Assembly: GCA_014529385.2 (NCBI GenBank)
Contig: CM043966.1
Span: forward strand, 142,836,211-142,887,710
Source of the DNA: Adiantum capillus-veneris
Taxonomy: Eukaryota; Streptophyta; Polypodiopsida; Polypodiales; Pteridaceae
Direction of reading: 5' to 3'
Length of the DNA stretch: 51,500 nt
In this document: in pieces, positions 20,687 through 31,626 of the stretch
Layout of the letters: each line of letters starts with the position of its first letter
Position numbering within the stretch: position 1 is the stretch's first letter
Notes under the pieces: model-generated
The model's input: the letters and a program-made list of their open reading frames with translations, nothing else
Told to the model about the DNA's origin: nothing
Databases searched by the model: none
Translations under genes and position numbers: made by a program

Positions 20687-21790
20687 ACCACTTAAGGAAA
20701 TGTGCCAAACATTGGGCGTAAATTGTTGGTACTGGTTAATGATTGTGATATATGTCAAATTTTAGTGTTTGATTTTATGAAGTGAGTCACATGTCAAAGT
20801 TCAACAGTTTCACAGTGCAAGTGACACAATTTGTGGTTTTTGGCAAAGTCTTTGTGTTGGAAAAGATAGTGAACTTAATGTATCACAATGAATGCAAAAT
20901 ATCCTTGAAAAGTGGGCCTAATTTTCCAAAAGTCTTGGGAGGTCCAAGCAAACTCCAAAAGTGGTAACACACAACTAGAATTGGGGCTATATTTGAACTC
21001 CCAATCATCACATTAGCAAACTCTCAGACTGAACAATCACCAAGAGAGCTCAAAGATGCCATCAAAATCAAATATGGAAAAGTCGGACCAAATTGGGCCA
21101 TAAACTAGGATATAGGGTACACTTGAGAAGAACCTATCCAAATATGGAAAGATTTCATCAGTGTATTAGGATAGGCTATATGATCATGTGCACCAAGTTT
21201 CACCTCAAAAGACTTGTACCTTTTTTAGTTTTCATCCAAAACCATATCATTAGGTCCTAATTGTCAAGAAAAGCCTAACCCTAAAGTTTCAAGTCATTTG
21301 GATTTCACAACCCTAGCCAAAGTGCCAAATTTCTCAAAGAGACATAAATCTCTAACTAGAGATCCAAATGCAAAAACATTTGAATCATAGAATCCCCATA
21401 ACATGCTTGTCAAGAGCAACTCCTATCTTCAAGGACAACAACAACGCTCCATTAAACAATGACAAGTCAAAGAATGGTATACAATAACAACTAACAAAGC
21501 AATGACAAATTCAGCAAGAGAGCTACAACAACAATCATAAGGAGCTTACACAATGCTTCAATGTTGGTTATATATTGCAGAGGACTAGCATCGCAGTGGA
21601 ACTCGAGGGCAAGATCCATCATAGAGGTCAAACTACCCAAAGAGGCTCAATTCCCAAAAATGGCAAGCAATGTCAATAGCCATCTTCACGACCAAAAAAG
21701 CAACGAAAAGGAGGATGCACAACAAAATGCAAAATTTCCTCAACAATAGAAGCCCAACTCCACCCAGAACACAACAGATATAAACCACTC
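20687..21790 (+). other. 3' noncoding region of element C
   Basis: Short plus ORFs (20782-20967, 21561-21749) have no recognisable domain. The text is A-rich with many CAA/AAC words and ends at the polypurine tract. Confidence 0.45.
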
Positions 21791-21803
21791 AAGGAAGGGG
21801 GAG
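21791..21803 (+). other. Polypurine tract of element C
   Basis: AAGGAAGGGGGAG immediately before a TG start (TGTCATCAAC). Such tracts prime plus-strand DNA synthesis at the edge of a 3' LTR. Confidence 0.7.
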
Positions 21804-22476
21804 TGTCATCAACTACAAAGAAATTTCAAAGCTAAAGACCAATCTTAAATACAAACTTGAAGACAACCCTAACAACTAGATTGCACATGGTCGTGTTAAG
21901 GGACGACACGAGCTAGGAAGGGGAGAAGTGTTTGGCCATTTCAACATAGAAGCGTCCATCTAGCCAGACACCACATTTTTAATATATTTGTACTCTATTA
22001 TTTTTTCGAGCTAGTGTAGCTATAGCATGTGTAAATCCTGATTCAAAGTAACAGATTTATTCTTTGAGTTGTAATTCTTTCATGATATTTGTGAAGGCCC
22101 ATGTGAGCTTGGTAACTGCCATTTAGAGAGCCCTAGGTATAAAAAATAATAACCTTAGTATGGAAAGGAGGCTTATCTTTTGGAGTAGAACAAATAAGAT
22201 ATTGTAGCAAGGAGAGTAGACAAAGATATGATGCAAAGTAGATTAGTGGAAAATCAAAATTTAGATTAACACTCTTAGAAAGTGATGGCCTCATCCACCT
22301 ATGTACTCAGGATGTCATGGTTCATGGAGATGTCCTCCTTATATAGTGCTATGTGTGGGTGGTATATAAGTGTGTGTGTGTCACGTGTTGAGACTTAGAG
22401 TGATGTCGGGGCTTGTCCATGGCAAGAGAGTCTGCAGAGAACAACAAACGAGAGAGAGGGAGAGCGGAGACTTGCC
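21804..22476 (+). repeat. Putative 3' LTR of element C
   Basis: Starts TGTCATCAACTAC after the polypurine tract and contains a TATATAG near 22339. The end is tentatively placed at CTTGCCA (22470-22476). No matching 5' LTR is present, probably because element A interrupted the 5' part. Border and identity are therefore uncertain. Confidence 0.45.
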
Positions 22477-23345
22477 AAAACAAAAAAAAAGCTATTATTG
22501 ATTGATTGATTCTTCTTACATATATAAAGAGGATAGACTAATCATAAATTATTCCTTTGTCCATGCAAACTCCACATACCAAAGAGTGGTGCATATATGT
22601 GGTTTGACAAAAGGTGTTCCCACACGGGTCACAATGGGCTTGAACCCAACACAAAGGAGGGTGGGCACGCAACTAATTCAATGTGTGATACACCAATTTT
22701 CACTTATAGAGGTACTTGCCTTGAAAAATGTTCTCCCTCTTAATATTTTTACGAGTGCTCTCAAAATCAAGCCAAATTGCTCAAAATTAATCAAGGTTTC
22801 TTTGAAGTGCTTGGAACAATTATAGAACATGTATCCTTTTCTATATGGATAGATGGAACTTTGGGATGCCATCAAACACGATTGAATTTGGTGATTAGTC
22901 TTGGGTATTTCCTAGCGCTCTAAATAACAAGGACCTATGGAAAGTCCATAAGCTACATAAATAAGGCTTTTGCTGTTGGCAAGAGGCATGGGGGGCCAAG
23001 TTAATTAGTCTCTATGCGGTTCTTGAATTGTGTAATCCTTAAAATTTAAAATTATCCTCAAAAACTTAAAATATTGTTGATTTTTATATGAACAAGATTT
23101 TCCTATAATGTCCACCCAATCCTTGACCAAAAATATGAGGGTGACTTATATGTTTGATTTCCAGCTTCACCAAATAATCTAATGGTACTTGGTTCACGTA
23201 AAAAACCTATTTGCCTCTTTGGCCCTCCCCTCTCTCTCCCTTGCCCCCGATCCCTCTATCCTCTCTCGCCCACGATTCCCTAGTGTTTGTGCTCTAACGC
23301 CAGGAGTTATTGTATGCAAACAAATTGCCATTAGCAAATGCCCTA
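22477..23345. other. Intergenic, no gene seen
   Basis: The only sizeable ORF (22502-22825) has no recognised domain. No transposon ends or RNA gene were found. Confidence 0.4.
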
Positions 23346-23359
23346 CACACACGCATGCA

Positions 23360-23443
<84 letters not shown>
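23346..23443. repeat. Compound (CA)n-(GA)n microsatellite
   Basis: CA repeats interrupted by GCATG, then (GA) from about 23377 to 23443. Confidence 0.95.
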
Positions 23444-23446
<3 letters not shown>

Positions 23447-24479
23447 AAATCTATTTAACATTTAACATAATATGGCGGAGGGGAGTTCCCTTTACACGTG
23501 TCAAAGTCTGCGAGATGAAGGTTAAATGCCAGAAGTGAGAGAAGCTCATGTGCATGCGACAAAGAGGGGGAGTGAAAGAGAGAGGCCGCCGAAGTGTACT
23601 CGTAGAAATGAAGGCACTGGCCTCCATTGGTCTAACCATACGCTTCCCTTCCCTTTTCCTTTGGCTATAAGCCCTTCTTCTTTCCTGGCCACACTAATAC
23701 CACCATTTTTGAATTTATGTCAGCTAGTGTTAATTACTCTACTTGTTGGATGAGGTTTTTAGTCTTGTTTGTAAGGGGCTTGGCATCAAAGGGTGCACAC
23801 ATGCATGTGAAAGTTCACTCTAGTGGGAAAAAACTATGGTTTGCCAAGCCACTACCAGACACCAAATAGTTGGACTTCATATAGAGTTGGACTCTACGGC
23901 TCGATACTTAAGGGTGAGAGCGATTTCCCTGCGCAAGGGTAGATCATGTGTGCAAAGAAGTCCATGCGGTAGCTCCCTTATTTCCAGGCGGCCCTGCAAT
24001 CCACCTTCATGTGCGCACCCTTTCAAAGGTGTATTCGACTCCATACTAGCCCACACTGGATACATCACATTCTATCAGACATAATCTACTTATGTTTTTC
24101 TTGAGCCGAATGCTATAGTTTGGCCTAGGTGCAATCCAACAATTTGAGAAACGTTCACCTAGGCCATCCTGGCAAATGCCATCGCTACTAGGTTTTGCGT
24201 CCATTGTCTTTTAACAAAACCAAATTAGGGCAACCTCCCCCCCTCGCTCGTCGACTTGCAGCCTCCTATCATCGACGCGCATCCCTGCTAACGTGATTTT
24301 ATGGTCTTGCCAGGTGCCTGCCGTGCTCCTACTAGCTTCTCCCTTTTCTCCCTTGTGTTATTTCAGTTCCCTCAACCTTCGCTTGGATCTTGCGTGATTC
24401 TGCCTATTCCGAAACTTGTCAAATCGTGTAGACATACTTCCTACTTCTCTTTTCTAATATAGATTCATGCATGTTTTTT
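23444..24479. other. Intergenic, no gene seen
   Basis: Mixed composition, more GC-rich around 23880-24300. No frame has recognisable content. Several short ORFs overlap on opposite strands. Confidence 0.4.
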
Positions 24480-24935
24480 TAAAAATTAAAACAAAAATTA
24501 TCAAAATGCCCCTCTAAGTTGTGGAGATACCAAAATACTCTTCAAATTACAAAAATTCCCAAAATACACCCATTTATTTGTCATAAATTCCCAAAATGCC
24601 CCTCAAATTTTCCAAAATTCCCAAAATACCGCTGGTTGTGAGATTAAATATTGCCAAAGATAAGAAAATTTGTAGCTGTTTATAAGAAGATTGATTGTCT
24701 ATCAACACAAGATAGAGTCGGTTACGTAGGCATTGAAGATGAAATGCTTCTTTATTTTTAGACGTAATTACCTTTTTTGCCAGGTAATTTGTGATAACAC
24801 TAAGAAAATGGATATCTATGGTAAAAACGTAATAAAGATTAGAAAATCTTGAACGATCTAACCACATGGGAATTTTTGAAATTTCAGGGGTATTTTGAGA
24901 ATTTCCAAAAATAAGAGGGGTACGCAAATTAAAAA
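24480..24935. mobile_element. MITE-like inverted-repeat unit (tentative)
   Basis: Left side 24500-24640 contains repeated AAATTCCCAAAATGCCCC-type words; the right side 24860-24930 contains the reverse complement theme (GGGGTATTTTGAGAATTTCC, AGAGGGGTAC). The arms could pair around a ~200-bp unrelated centre. No transposase is present. Target-site duplication was not found, so this is a candidate only. The minus ORF at 24574-24927 reads through the repeats and is not taken as a gene. Confidence 0.35.
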
Positions 24936-25059
24936 AATAAACTCCAACTTTTCATTGCTTCACACATATCAGGACGCAAACAGACAAGGGACGTGTGTGG
25001 GAGGATGCTCCTGTGCAAGATGCTCTTTTGGCGGGCCTTTCCTCTTCTTCGCAGCAGGC

Positions 25060-25062
<3 letters not shown>

Positions 25063-25098
<36 letters not shown>

Positions 25099-25179
25099 CA
25101 TTTTGTGTTTGTCCCTTAAGACAGCAGCCGTGTTGAACAGGAACCGAGAGTTCCATGGCTTGAATTTGAGCTTTTGCAG
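25063..25179 (+). other. Possible 5'-UTR intron with (CT)n tract, kinase gene
   Basis: A good donor (CAA|GTAAGC at 25063) leads straight into a (CT)n tract at 25068-25096, and TTTTGCAG at 25172-25179 is a fair acceptor. It lies 150 bp upstream of the proposed kinase ATG. CT-rich 5' leaders are common in plants. Only transcript data could confirm. Confidence 0.3.
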
Positions 25180-25327
25180 GGCTTCGTCAGCATTGTTGGC
25201 ATTGTGCGTTCTCTGTTGTTCGTGTTTGCCGCTGTACACACAACACCCTTTCATTTCTTAACACCAATCTTTGTAAACCAGTCCCCGAAGTGCAAATCTG
25301 TGTGTAAAAGGGGCGCTTGAACAAACT

Positions 25328-27777
25328 ATGTCTATCTTCACGAAATGCTGTTGCGGAGAACCTGAAGTAAAGTAGGTTATTTGCACCTAGATGGTAGCCT
25401 GTTCGGTTCTGTGAAAACTGCATGCATCTTTCAATCAGTGTAAATGTTTTCAAAAACCTGATTGCCTTCAAAAAGCAGACATGTTTTTCAGTGACATAAG
25501 TCCTTTCTTTGGTGGCAGTAGACAAGTTTGCAGCTGCCCTTGTTTGTTGGACAGAACATGCCCGCCGTGGTCTAGATTCATCTAAGTATTATCGTGAGCA
25601 TCACCTCTATGGTGACAACAAGAGAGAGATGGAGTTTTGTAGGTGCCTATTGTTTTTGGGAGCCTCCCGGCTAGTACTCCTTTTTGCCAAAACTTCTTCT
25701 GAAAATTTTGTTCTTGGATTGGGTTCTGGTTTTTGAGAAACCAGCTTGAAGTGCTTCTGCCATGTAGCATGGACATGAAGCAAGGGAGTTGGGACATTGA
25801 CATGGTCTGATCATTTGATTGGAAGAATGCGGGTTTTGGATGCATAAGTTTTGTGTTGATAGGATTGACCCTTTTCCTCTAGAGGATTTTTTAACCTGAT
25901 TGGATCTGACCATCCAAATTTGAGGAGGATGGTACCGCTTTGCTAAGTCTGGACCTGTTAGTGTCAGAACTGGGAGGAATTGTATATCTAAGAATCAGAC
26001 ATATATAGCTATACATTACAAACATGCAAATGTTTCTGTTGTAGGAGTGAGATGGAGTTTTGTAGGTGTGGATTGTTTGCTGGAGCCCTCTAGGCTAATA
26101 CTTCTCCTGGTACAAGATATATTTTGTTCTTGGCTTGGTCCTTGAGAAACCACCTTGAGGGGCTTTTTCATGCAGTATGGACGTGAAGCAAATGAGTTGG
26201 GCCATTGGCTGGTCGTGATCTTTGAGTGGAAGATTGCGGGTTTCAATCCCTTCTTGTTTTTGTTTGATGCATATCCTTGAGGCGCTTAGGTATCGTGTTA
26301 ATGGTACTGACAGTTTTCCTATAGAGGATCCTTTAGCCTGAATGGGTCTGACCATCCTCAACACAGGGTATTGGCAACTAAATCACTCATCTGCACTTAA
26401 AGCTCAAATTGGTGTAGTTCTTTCATTTGGTGATTCAGACTTGTGGTTTATTATTAGCTTGTAAAGAAAAGGAGGTGTCTTAAGAGTTTTTCTGCCATCA
26501 ATAATTTGTGTAATTGTTCAATATGTTTTTTTGTAGTTCATCTGATGAGAATCAAGGCTGGCGAATTTTTACTTCGAAAGAAGTGCTTGCTGCGACACAC
26601 AACTTCAGCAATGATAACAAGCTGGGTGAAGGTGGTTTTGGTAGCGTTTATTGGGGACAACTTCAAGACGGTTCGCAGGTATGTGGCTTCCTCCAGCCTT
26701 TGAGGCCTTAGGAGGTTCCTTGCACTTTACATGAAGCAAACACTGACATGCCTGACGTTATAGATTGCAGTAAAGAGGCTAAAAGTATGGACCTCAAAAG
26801 CGGAGATGGAATTTGCTGTCGAAGTGGAAATACTTGGCCGAGCTCGCCACAAGAACTTGCTCAGTTTGCGTGGCTATTGTGCAGAAGGACAAGAAAGGCT
26901 CATCATTTATGATTTCATGCCAAACTTGAGCCTCTTGTCTCACCTTCATGGGCAATTTGCAACCGATGGGCATTTGGACTGGCGACGGAGGATGCGGATA
27001 GCACTTGGCTCTGCAGAGGGCATTGCGTAGGTCTTTTCTCCTGTTTCTCGTTTCTTGCTTTACTATGTAAAGGTAAGCTTTTCAGTCAGAACTTCATCTT
27101 GTTGATCTGGTAATTGCAGTTATCTTCATCATTATGCAACTCCTCACATTATTCATCGGGATGTGAAGGCTAGCAATGTCTTATTGGATGCCAATTTTGA
27201 GGCACATGTTGCAGATTTCGGGTTCGCAAAGCTTATACCAGAGGGGGTGTCCCATGTGACAACCAGGGTAAAAGGCACATTGGGCTACCTTGCTCCTGAG
27301 TATGCTTTATGGGGAAAGGTTTCAGAGAGTTGCGATGTCTACAGTTTTGGCATCTTGTTGTTTGAGCTTATCAGCAGCAGAAAGCCGATAGAGAAGCTGG
27401 GGTCGGGACAAAAGCGCACAATTGTGGAGTGGGCAGGGCCGCTGGTCTATGAAGGGAAAGTTGATGAGCTTGTTGATCCTAAGCTCAAGGGGCAGTTTGA
27501 TGAGGCAGAGTTGAGGAGATTGGTGTATGTGGCGGCCATGTGTGCGCAAAGCAGCCCGGAGAAAAGACCGACCATGAGGGAGGTTGTTGAGTCCCTGAAA
27601 GGGGAAGGGTTGTTTCTGATGCCCTCAGCAGAGAATAGCCAGGAGGAGAGGCATAGTGTGACCTTGGAGCCGGTAAAGTATGGAGACAAGCTACTTGCAG
27701 AAGATGACGATGATGCGAATGATGAGAATGTCGCTCCCAATCAGCCTGTGAATGGGAAAATCAAAAGTACGCCATAA
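25328..27777 (+). CDS. PTI1-like receptor-like cytoplasmic kinase, four coding exons
   Basis: Proposed exons 25328-25371, 26537-26678, 26764-27026 and 27120-27777 join in phase to 368 codons, with donors GTAGGT, GTATGT and GTAGGT and acceptors TTGTAG, TTATAG and TTGCAG. Ser/Thr protein kinase motifs: glycine loop LGEGGFGSVYWG (44-55), Lys66 in IAVKRL, HRDVKASN with catalytic Asp164 (an RD kinase), DFG at 182-184, APE at 208-210. It lacks a signal peptide and transmembrane segment. Exon 1 gives a short N-terminus with Lys-Cys-Cys-Cys-Gly, a likely S-acylation site tethering it to the plasma membrane, as in PTI1-type kinases. Residues such as WRIFTSKEVLAATHNF and AEMEFAVEVEILGR resemble the Arabidopsis At1g52540/At3g15890 group. 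The acidic C-tail (DDDDAND) is outside the kinase fold. Length fits the family (~350-370). Exon 1 is less certain than exons 2-4. This is the one intact host gene in the window. Confidence 0.88.
25626..26360 (+). repeat. Duplicated ~310-bp segment inside kinase intron 1
   Basis: Copy 1 (about 25626-25925) and copy 2 (about 26046-26360) lie in the same orientation ~420 bp apart. Shared words include GATGGAGTTTTGTAGGTG near their starts, TTTTGTTCTTGG, TTGAGAAACCA, and TAGAGGAT followed by GTCTGACCATCC or ATCTGACCATCC at their ends. Copy 2 also holds a tRNA-like A box (TGGGCCATTGGCTGG) and a weak B box (GGGTTTCAATCCC, 26238-26250), so the unit may be a SINE-type sequence that inserted or duplicated. 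Confidence 0.75.
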
Positions 27778-28239
27778 AGAGGTGACATCTTCAACTGAGA
27801 AGTTGATCTAGATTCGATCAACAATTGTTCAGCCCATATTCTGTCAAGCATAAGTGTACTAGCTGGGTTATAGAACTCATCATTGCAGGACTATGCGGTT
27901 GCTTGATTGGCGCAAGGCTGCCTCCTTTCTCTGCCATTTTACCTGCAGAATTTATGATAGTCATTGAAGGATACACACTTGTGTTGAACTTGCTCATAAA
28001 ATTTTTGTAATTCTTTATCCAGGCCATTGTAGAACATTCAGCTCGCGAGTGCTTCAGAGCTTACAGTCAAACCGTGAGGAACAACTTGTATGACTTGATC
28101 TCCTCTAGAGAGAGAGAGATTGAGTCGATTGTGGATTCTATTTCTGACAATACTAAGTCCCATCTTAACTATGAAACTTTCCGTAAAATCTATACCTAGG
28201 CTTTCTGTTGTAAACCATAATGGATTGTTCATTAATAAA
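27778..28239 (+). other. Probable 3'-UTR and downstream of the kinase gene
   Basis: No further coding. An AATAAA at 28234-28239 could serve as poly(A) signal but lies 457 bp past the stop; none closer was recognised. A small 61-codon ORF at 27825-28010 is not supported. Confidence 0.35.
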
Positions 28240-28254
28240 GAAGACGTGTTATAC

Positions 28255-28345
28255 TGCGGTGGTCAATTAGTTGGGAGATTAATGAAAGCCATTTCCCTCT
28301 TGAATAACAGGTCTTGAGTTCAACTCTCCTCGTCGGATAGATCTT
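28255..28345 (+). mobile_element. SINE-like tRNA-derived head
   Basis: A pol III-type pair of internal boxes: A box TGGTCAATTAGTTGG (about 28259-28273) and B box GTTCAACTC (about 28318-28326, one change from GTTCGANTC), spaced as in a tRNA. The text resembles plant SINE heads. No tRNA clover-leaf is complete, and the body runs into a pyrimidine tract, so the 3' end is unclear. Confidence 0.42.
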
Positions 28346-28383
28346 TAAGGTTGGGATAGTTTCCTACGACGTTAAAACTTTCT

Positions 28384-28404
28384 TCTTCTGCTTCTTCTTC
28401 TTCT

Positions 28405-28471
<67 letters not shown>
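28384..28471. repeat. Compound (CTT)n-(CT)n-(CA)n microsatellite
   Basis: CTT triplets, then CT, then CA repeats with one AG interruption at about 28439, ending at 28471. Confidence 0.95.
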
Positions 28472-28473
<2 letters not shown>

Positions 28474-29689
28474 TTCTCTTCTTCTCTAGCTGAAAGAGAG
28501 TTTTTGTTTGCGCTTAGGCTGCAAGTATATGCTTAATGGTTTTAGTGGTGGGAGTTGAAATGGCATGCGGAGGACAAAGAATGGCAAATCAACAGGCAGT
28601 AAACCAATAGTGAGTGAAAGATGGAAGAGCACAGCTCTTACAGTACTCGAGCAAGCAAAAACTTGGCTTCATGTGGTGAACGTCTCCTACTTGTTAGGGA
28701 GGTCCAAAATGGAACGGGGTAGTCTTGTCCATGCCTTCATTGGTGTTTTGGACTGTGATGGTGATTATGATATGCAACAATCCACAAGTGGGTAACTAAT
28801 AGGCTTAGACTTGGCACTAGGCATGCTATTTGCAAACCGGTCAGGTCGAATTTTCTCCCGAAGCATCGCCCTGCATCTCCTTGTCTCAATCCTCAATTCC
28901 ACAAGCATTGTAGAGCCTAATGTCATCGAGGTGCGCTAGCCAGTTTGTCTTGCCATCTTTGACCTTGTATATAAGAGCGACTCCATTGATGTACTTATGT
29001 AGGTTCCTATGTATGGTTGAGATGGCATTCATAGGAAGGAGCAAGCTATTAAGGAGCATTAGAGTATGGTAACACAAAGGGAGAGACAAACTTCTAGAAC
29101 AAAAACACAATAGAGCCAAAATGAGATGGGTCCCCCCTCATGATTCTCTAAGGAGAGGTGTTGGGATTGAGTATTGGAATTTGGCGGTTGATTGTGGATC
29201 CAATGTTTGTTTATTGTCAATTTACAATCGATGGTCCGCATCGTGTTGTGTTTATTCTCCAAAGATCAACAAGAACTCACATCGCTAATGGTTTTGGCCA
29301 TTGGTTCGACTTGATCACTCGTTGGTTGCAAAGTTTTGTGCCTTTTTTGTGTGTGCTTTTTGTGGCCTCATCCAAATGGGGGGGGGGTCATCAGGTGCCT
29401 CAGTGTGACAAGGGCCTGTTGCCTTGCCACTAAATGACACTTCAATTTTAGAGGGAAAATAGAACGGACGGTCCAGGATTAACAACGATCTGGACCATAG
29501 ATCCCCTCCAAAAAAAGAGGTGTCCATGGAGGGGCCTCTATCTGTCTTGTACGGGTAGAATAAACCATTTAACCAAGCCAAGCAATTATCGAAGCCGAGT
29601 CCTCCCCCTTTTATAATAGTATAGATGAATATGAGAGCGTGCTTTGCACTGTTATATGAAAACTCTGCTGTAGATAAGTACTCTTCTCA
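28472..29689. other. Intergenic, no gene seen
   Basis: ORFs at 28565-28795 (+), 28886-29119 (-) and 29158-29433 (+) show no recognised domain. An eight-base G run lies near 29380-29387. Confidence 0.4.
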
Positions 29690-30264
29690 TTTAGTTTGCT
29701 TTTTACTTATACATGCTCTTAACACATCTTCTAGGATTTGGTTAATACTTTCAGTCCGACCATCTGTTTGTGGATGATCCACTGAAGTCATGCTAAGCTT
29801 AGTCTCAACTCTAGCCAAATTAGCTCTCTAGAAGTCGCTATTAAATTATCTATCTGATCAAATATAATGTCTACAAGTAGATCATAAAGTAGGTATATGT
29901 GCTTAACAATTAATCTAGCCACTTTGTGAGCCTTTGCATTTGAAGTCATAGAATTAAATATAGTCAACTTGGTTAACTAGTTTATCAACAATTACCCACA
30001 CAGAGTCGTGTCCCTTTGTGTTCTAGATAATCCACCGATGATAAAATTCATGGAGATGATCTTCCATTTCCTTGAAGGAATGCCTAATGGATGGAGGAGA
30101 GCTCCAATCTTTAACCTATCGATTCTATTGATTTGATATTTGCTACATTTTTGTAAAGCGGCCAAGAATATTCTTATGTATTTTTTATTAATAAAGTTAT
30201 CTTTTAATAAGACTATAAGCTTTATCAACACTGGGTGTATTACGTTAGTGCTATCATGACACTC
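29690..30264 (-). pseudogene. Element D: Ty3 integrase remnant, part 2
   Basis: Decayed integrase read on the minus strand. From the palindrome border inward: CHD and later IH of the zinc domain, KCSKYQ (second Cys lost), then ALLHPLGIPSRKWKIISMNFIIGG, where the first catalytic Asp of the usual SMDF is Asn. After a stop comes LTKLTIF, and near 29790-29860 HPQTDGRTES, which contains the catalytic Glu region. It resembles plant chromovirus-type integrases (GLLQPLPIP...ISMDFI theme). It continues on the other side of the LTR palindrome at 32910-33060. Confidence 0.75.
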
Positions 30265-30280
30265 ATAAATCTGATACCAC

Positions 30281-30358
30281 TGTCACAAATACGAAAGCGT
30301 AGCTGCTCACTCAGATAAATATCATGCGGAATTTAAGAGAGACAGTTCAACATGACGA

Positions 30359-30422
<64 letters not shown>

Positions 30423-31576
30423 GACACAGTATTGGGGACCAGAAGATGGGCTGGTCCCCCCTGTCAAGAGTATTCTTTTATTTAGGGAGAATCCGTATAC
30501 AAGCACGAGAACCCGAGGAAACCCCTCCGTTCTGTAATCTTAGATCCGAAGGTCGTGCTTTCCCGTAAAGGGCTTGGGCACAAGGCCGTTCCTTCCCGTA
30601 AGGGACTTAGGCGCAAAGCCGTACTTTCCCATAAGTGACTTAGGCGTGAAGCCGTACTTCCCGTGAAGGGCCTTCCCGTAAGACGGGAGATTCCTTCAAA
30701 ACAAACCACACAAACACGTGACAACAATTCGTATGGCGAATCCACAATAGATACCTGTCGCTCTTGCGCGAGAAAAGCGACTTCCGTGCTTCGTAGTCTC
30801 GCGATCTCTTGCGGCGGCAGAGTCTTCTCTTGCTGACGTTGGTACCCCCTTTGAGTGAGGGCATATGGTGCTTTTATAGCTCCCTGGCCACGGCACAAAT
30901 AGCTGCTCGCGTAGAGATCACGGCCGTTTTTTTTTTTTTTTTGCGCTGTTCTACCCGAAATAGGGAGAGAGAATTCGCTGGCTGGTTTTGTTGCTTTATC
31001 TTCTAAGTGGCTGCCCACTTATTAAGTGGGCGGCCGACATATTTTAAAATTGGTCTGAACCTGCCCAAAAACTCAATAAAACCTTATAAGTTAAAACCAA
31101 TGCATTTCACAACACTTCCGAGGCGTCCTTGGATGCAACCACATGCACGAATGCAATGCAAACATAGATTCCTCGCAGGAAAGCGTCTGCCTTCCCGCGA
31201 TTGTTCCTGCTTTTCGTAAAAAGCTTCATTGAACCCATCTTTATTCTTGTGCTTGCGTTCTTACGCGTATTTTCTTACTCAGTTCGGATTTCCTCCTTAG
31301 ACCCTTAGTGTGTCCCCTTACCGATGAACCGGTCACCCATCTTGTGACTCATCAGGGACCACCATTACCTGGTCTTCTCCCACCGAACTAACAGGCCAAC
31401 TCCCTCACGGTGCTTCTTGTCACCCATCATACGACACACCAGAGTTGTCTGTTTCCTGATGGCTTTTCTTACAGATCTGTGATTCCTTAACTTATTAGTT
31501 AACTTGTGCACATTTCTTATTAAGGTCCTAATTCTAGAAAATAGAAATTAGAAACAAAATAGTCAAATTAGTTTCA
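30281..31576 (-). repeat. LTR arm 1 (minus) with promoter and tandem repeats
   Basis: 1296 bp. On the minus strand: TG start at 31576, TATAAAAG (30871-30878), AATAAA (about 30477-30482), 33-bp tandem repeats at about 30545-30690, a (GA)28 tract at 30364-30419 and the CA end at 30281, followed by the primer-site remnant. A 178-codon minus ORF (30482-31018) has a counterpart in arm 2 with the same first ~115 codons. Confidence 0.82.
30364..30419. repeat. (GA)28 microsatellite in LTR arm 1
   Basis: 56 bp of pure GA. The equivalent tract in arm 2 (32797-32826, CT on plus) is only 30 bp, so its length changed after the arms formed. Confidence 0.95.
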
Positions 31577-31626
31577 TCCCTCTCACTTATAAACAGTTGT
31601 CCTCAACTGTTTAGAAGCCAGAGGGA

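Noticed and set aside
27322-27740. Minus ORFs opposite kinase exon 4
   Set aside because: Shadows of the kinase coding strand, whose motifs are clear on plus.
28255-28345. A true tRNA gene
   Set aside because: A and B boxes are present but no complete clover-leaf, anticodon stem or acceptor stem can be drawn; a SINE head fits better.
31577-31626. Rho-independent-type terminator hairpin
   Set aside because: The 9-bp stem at 31591-31612 is the centre of the LTR palindrome in plant DNA, not a bacterial terminator.
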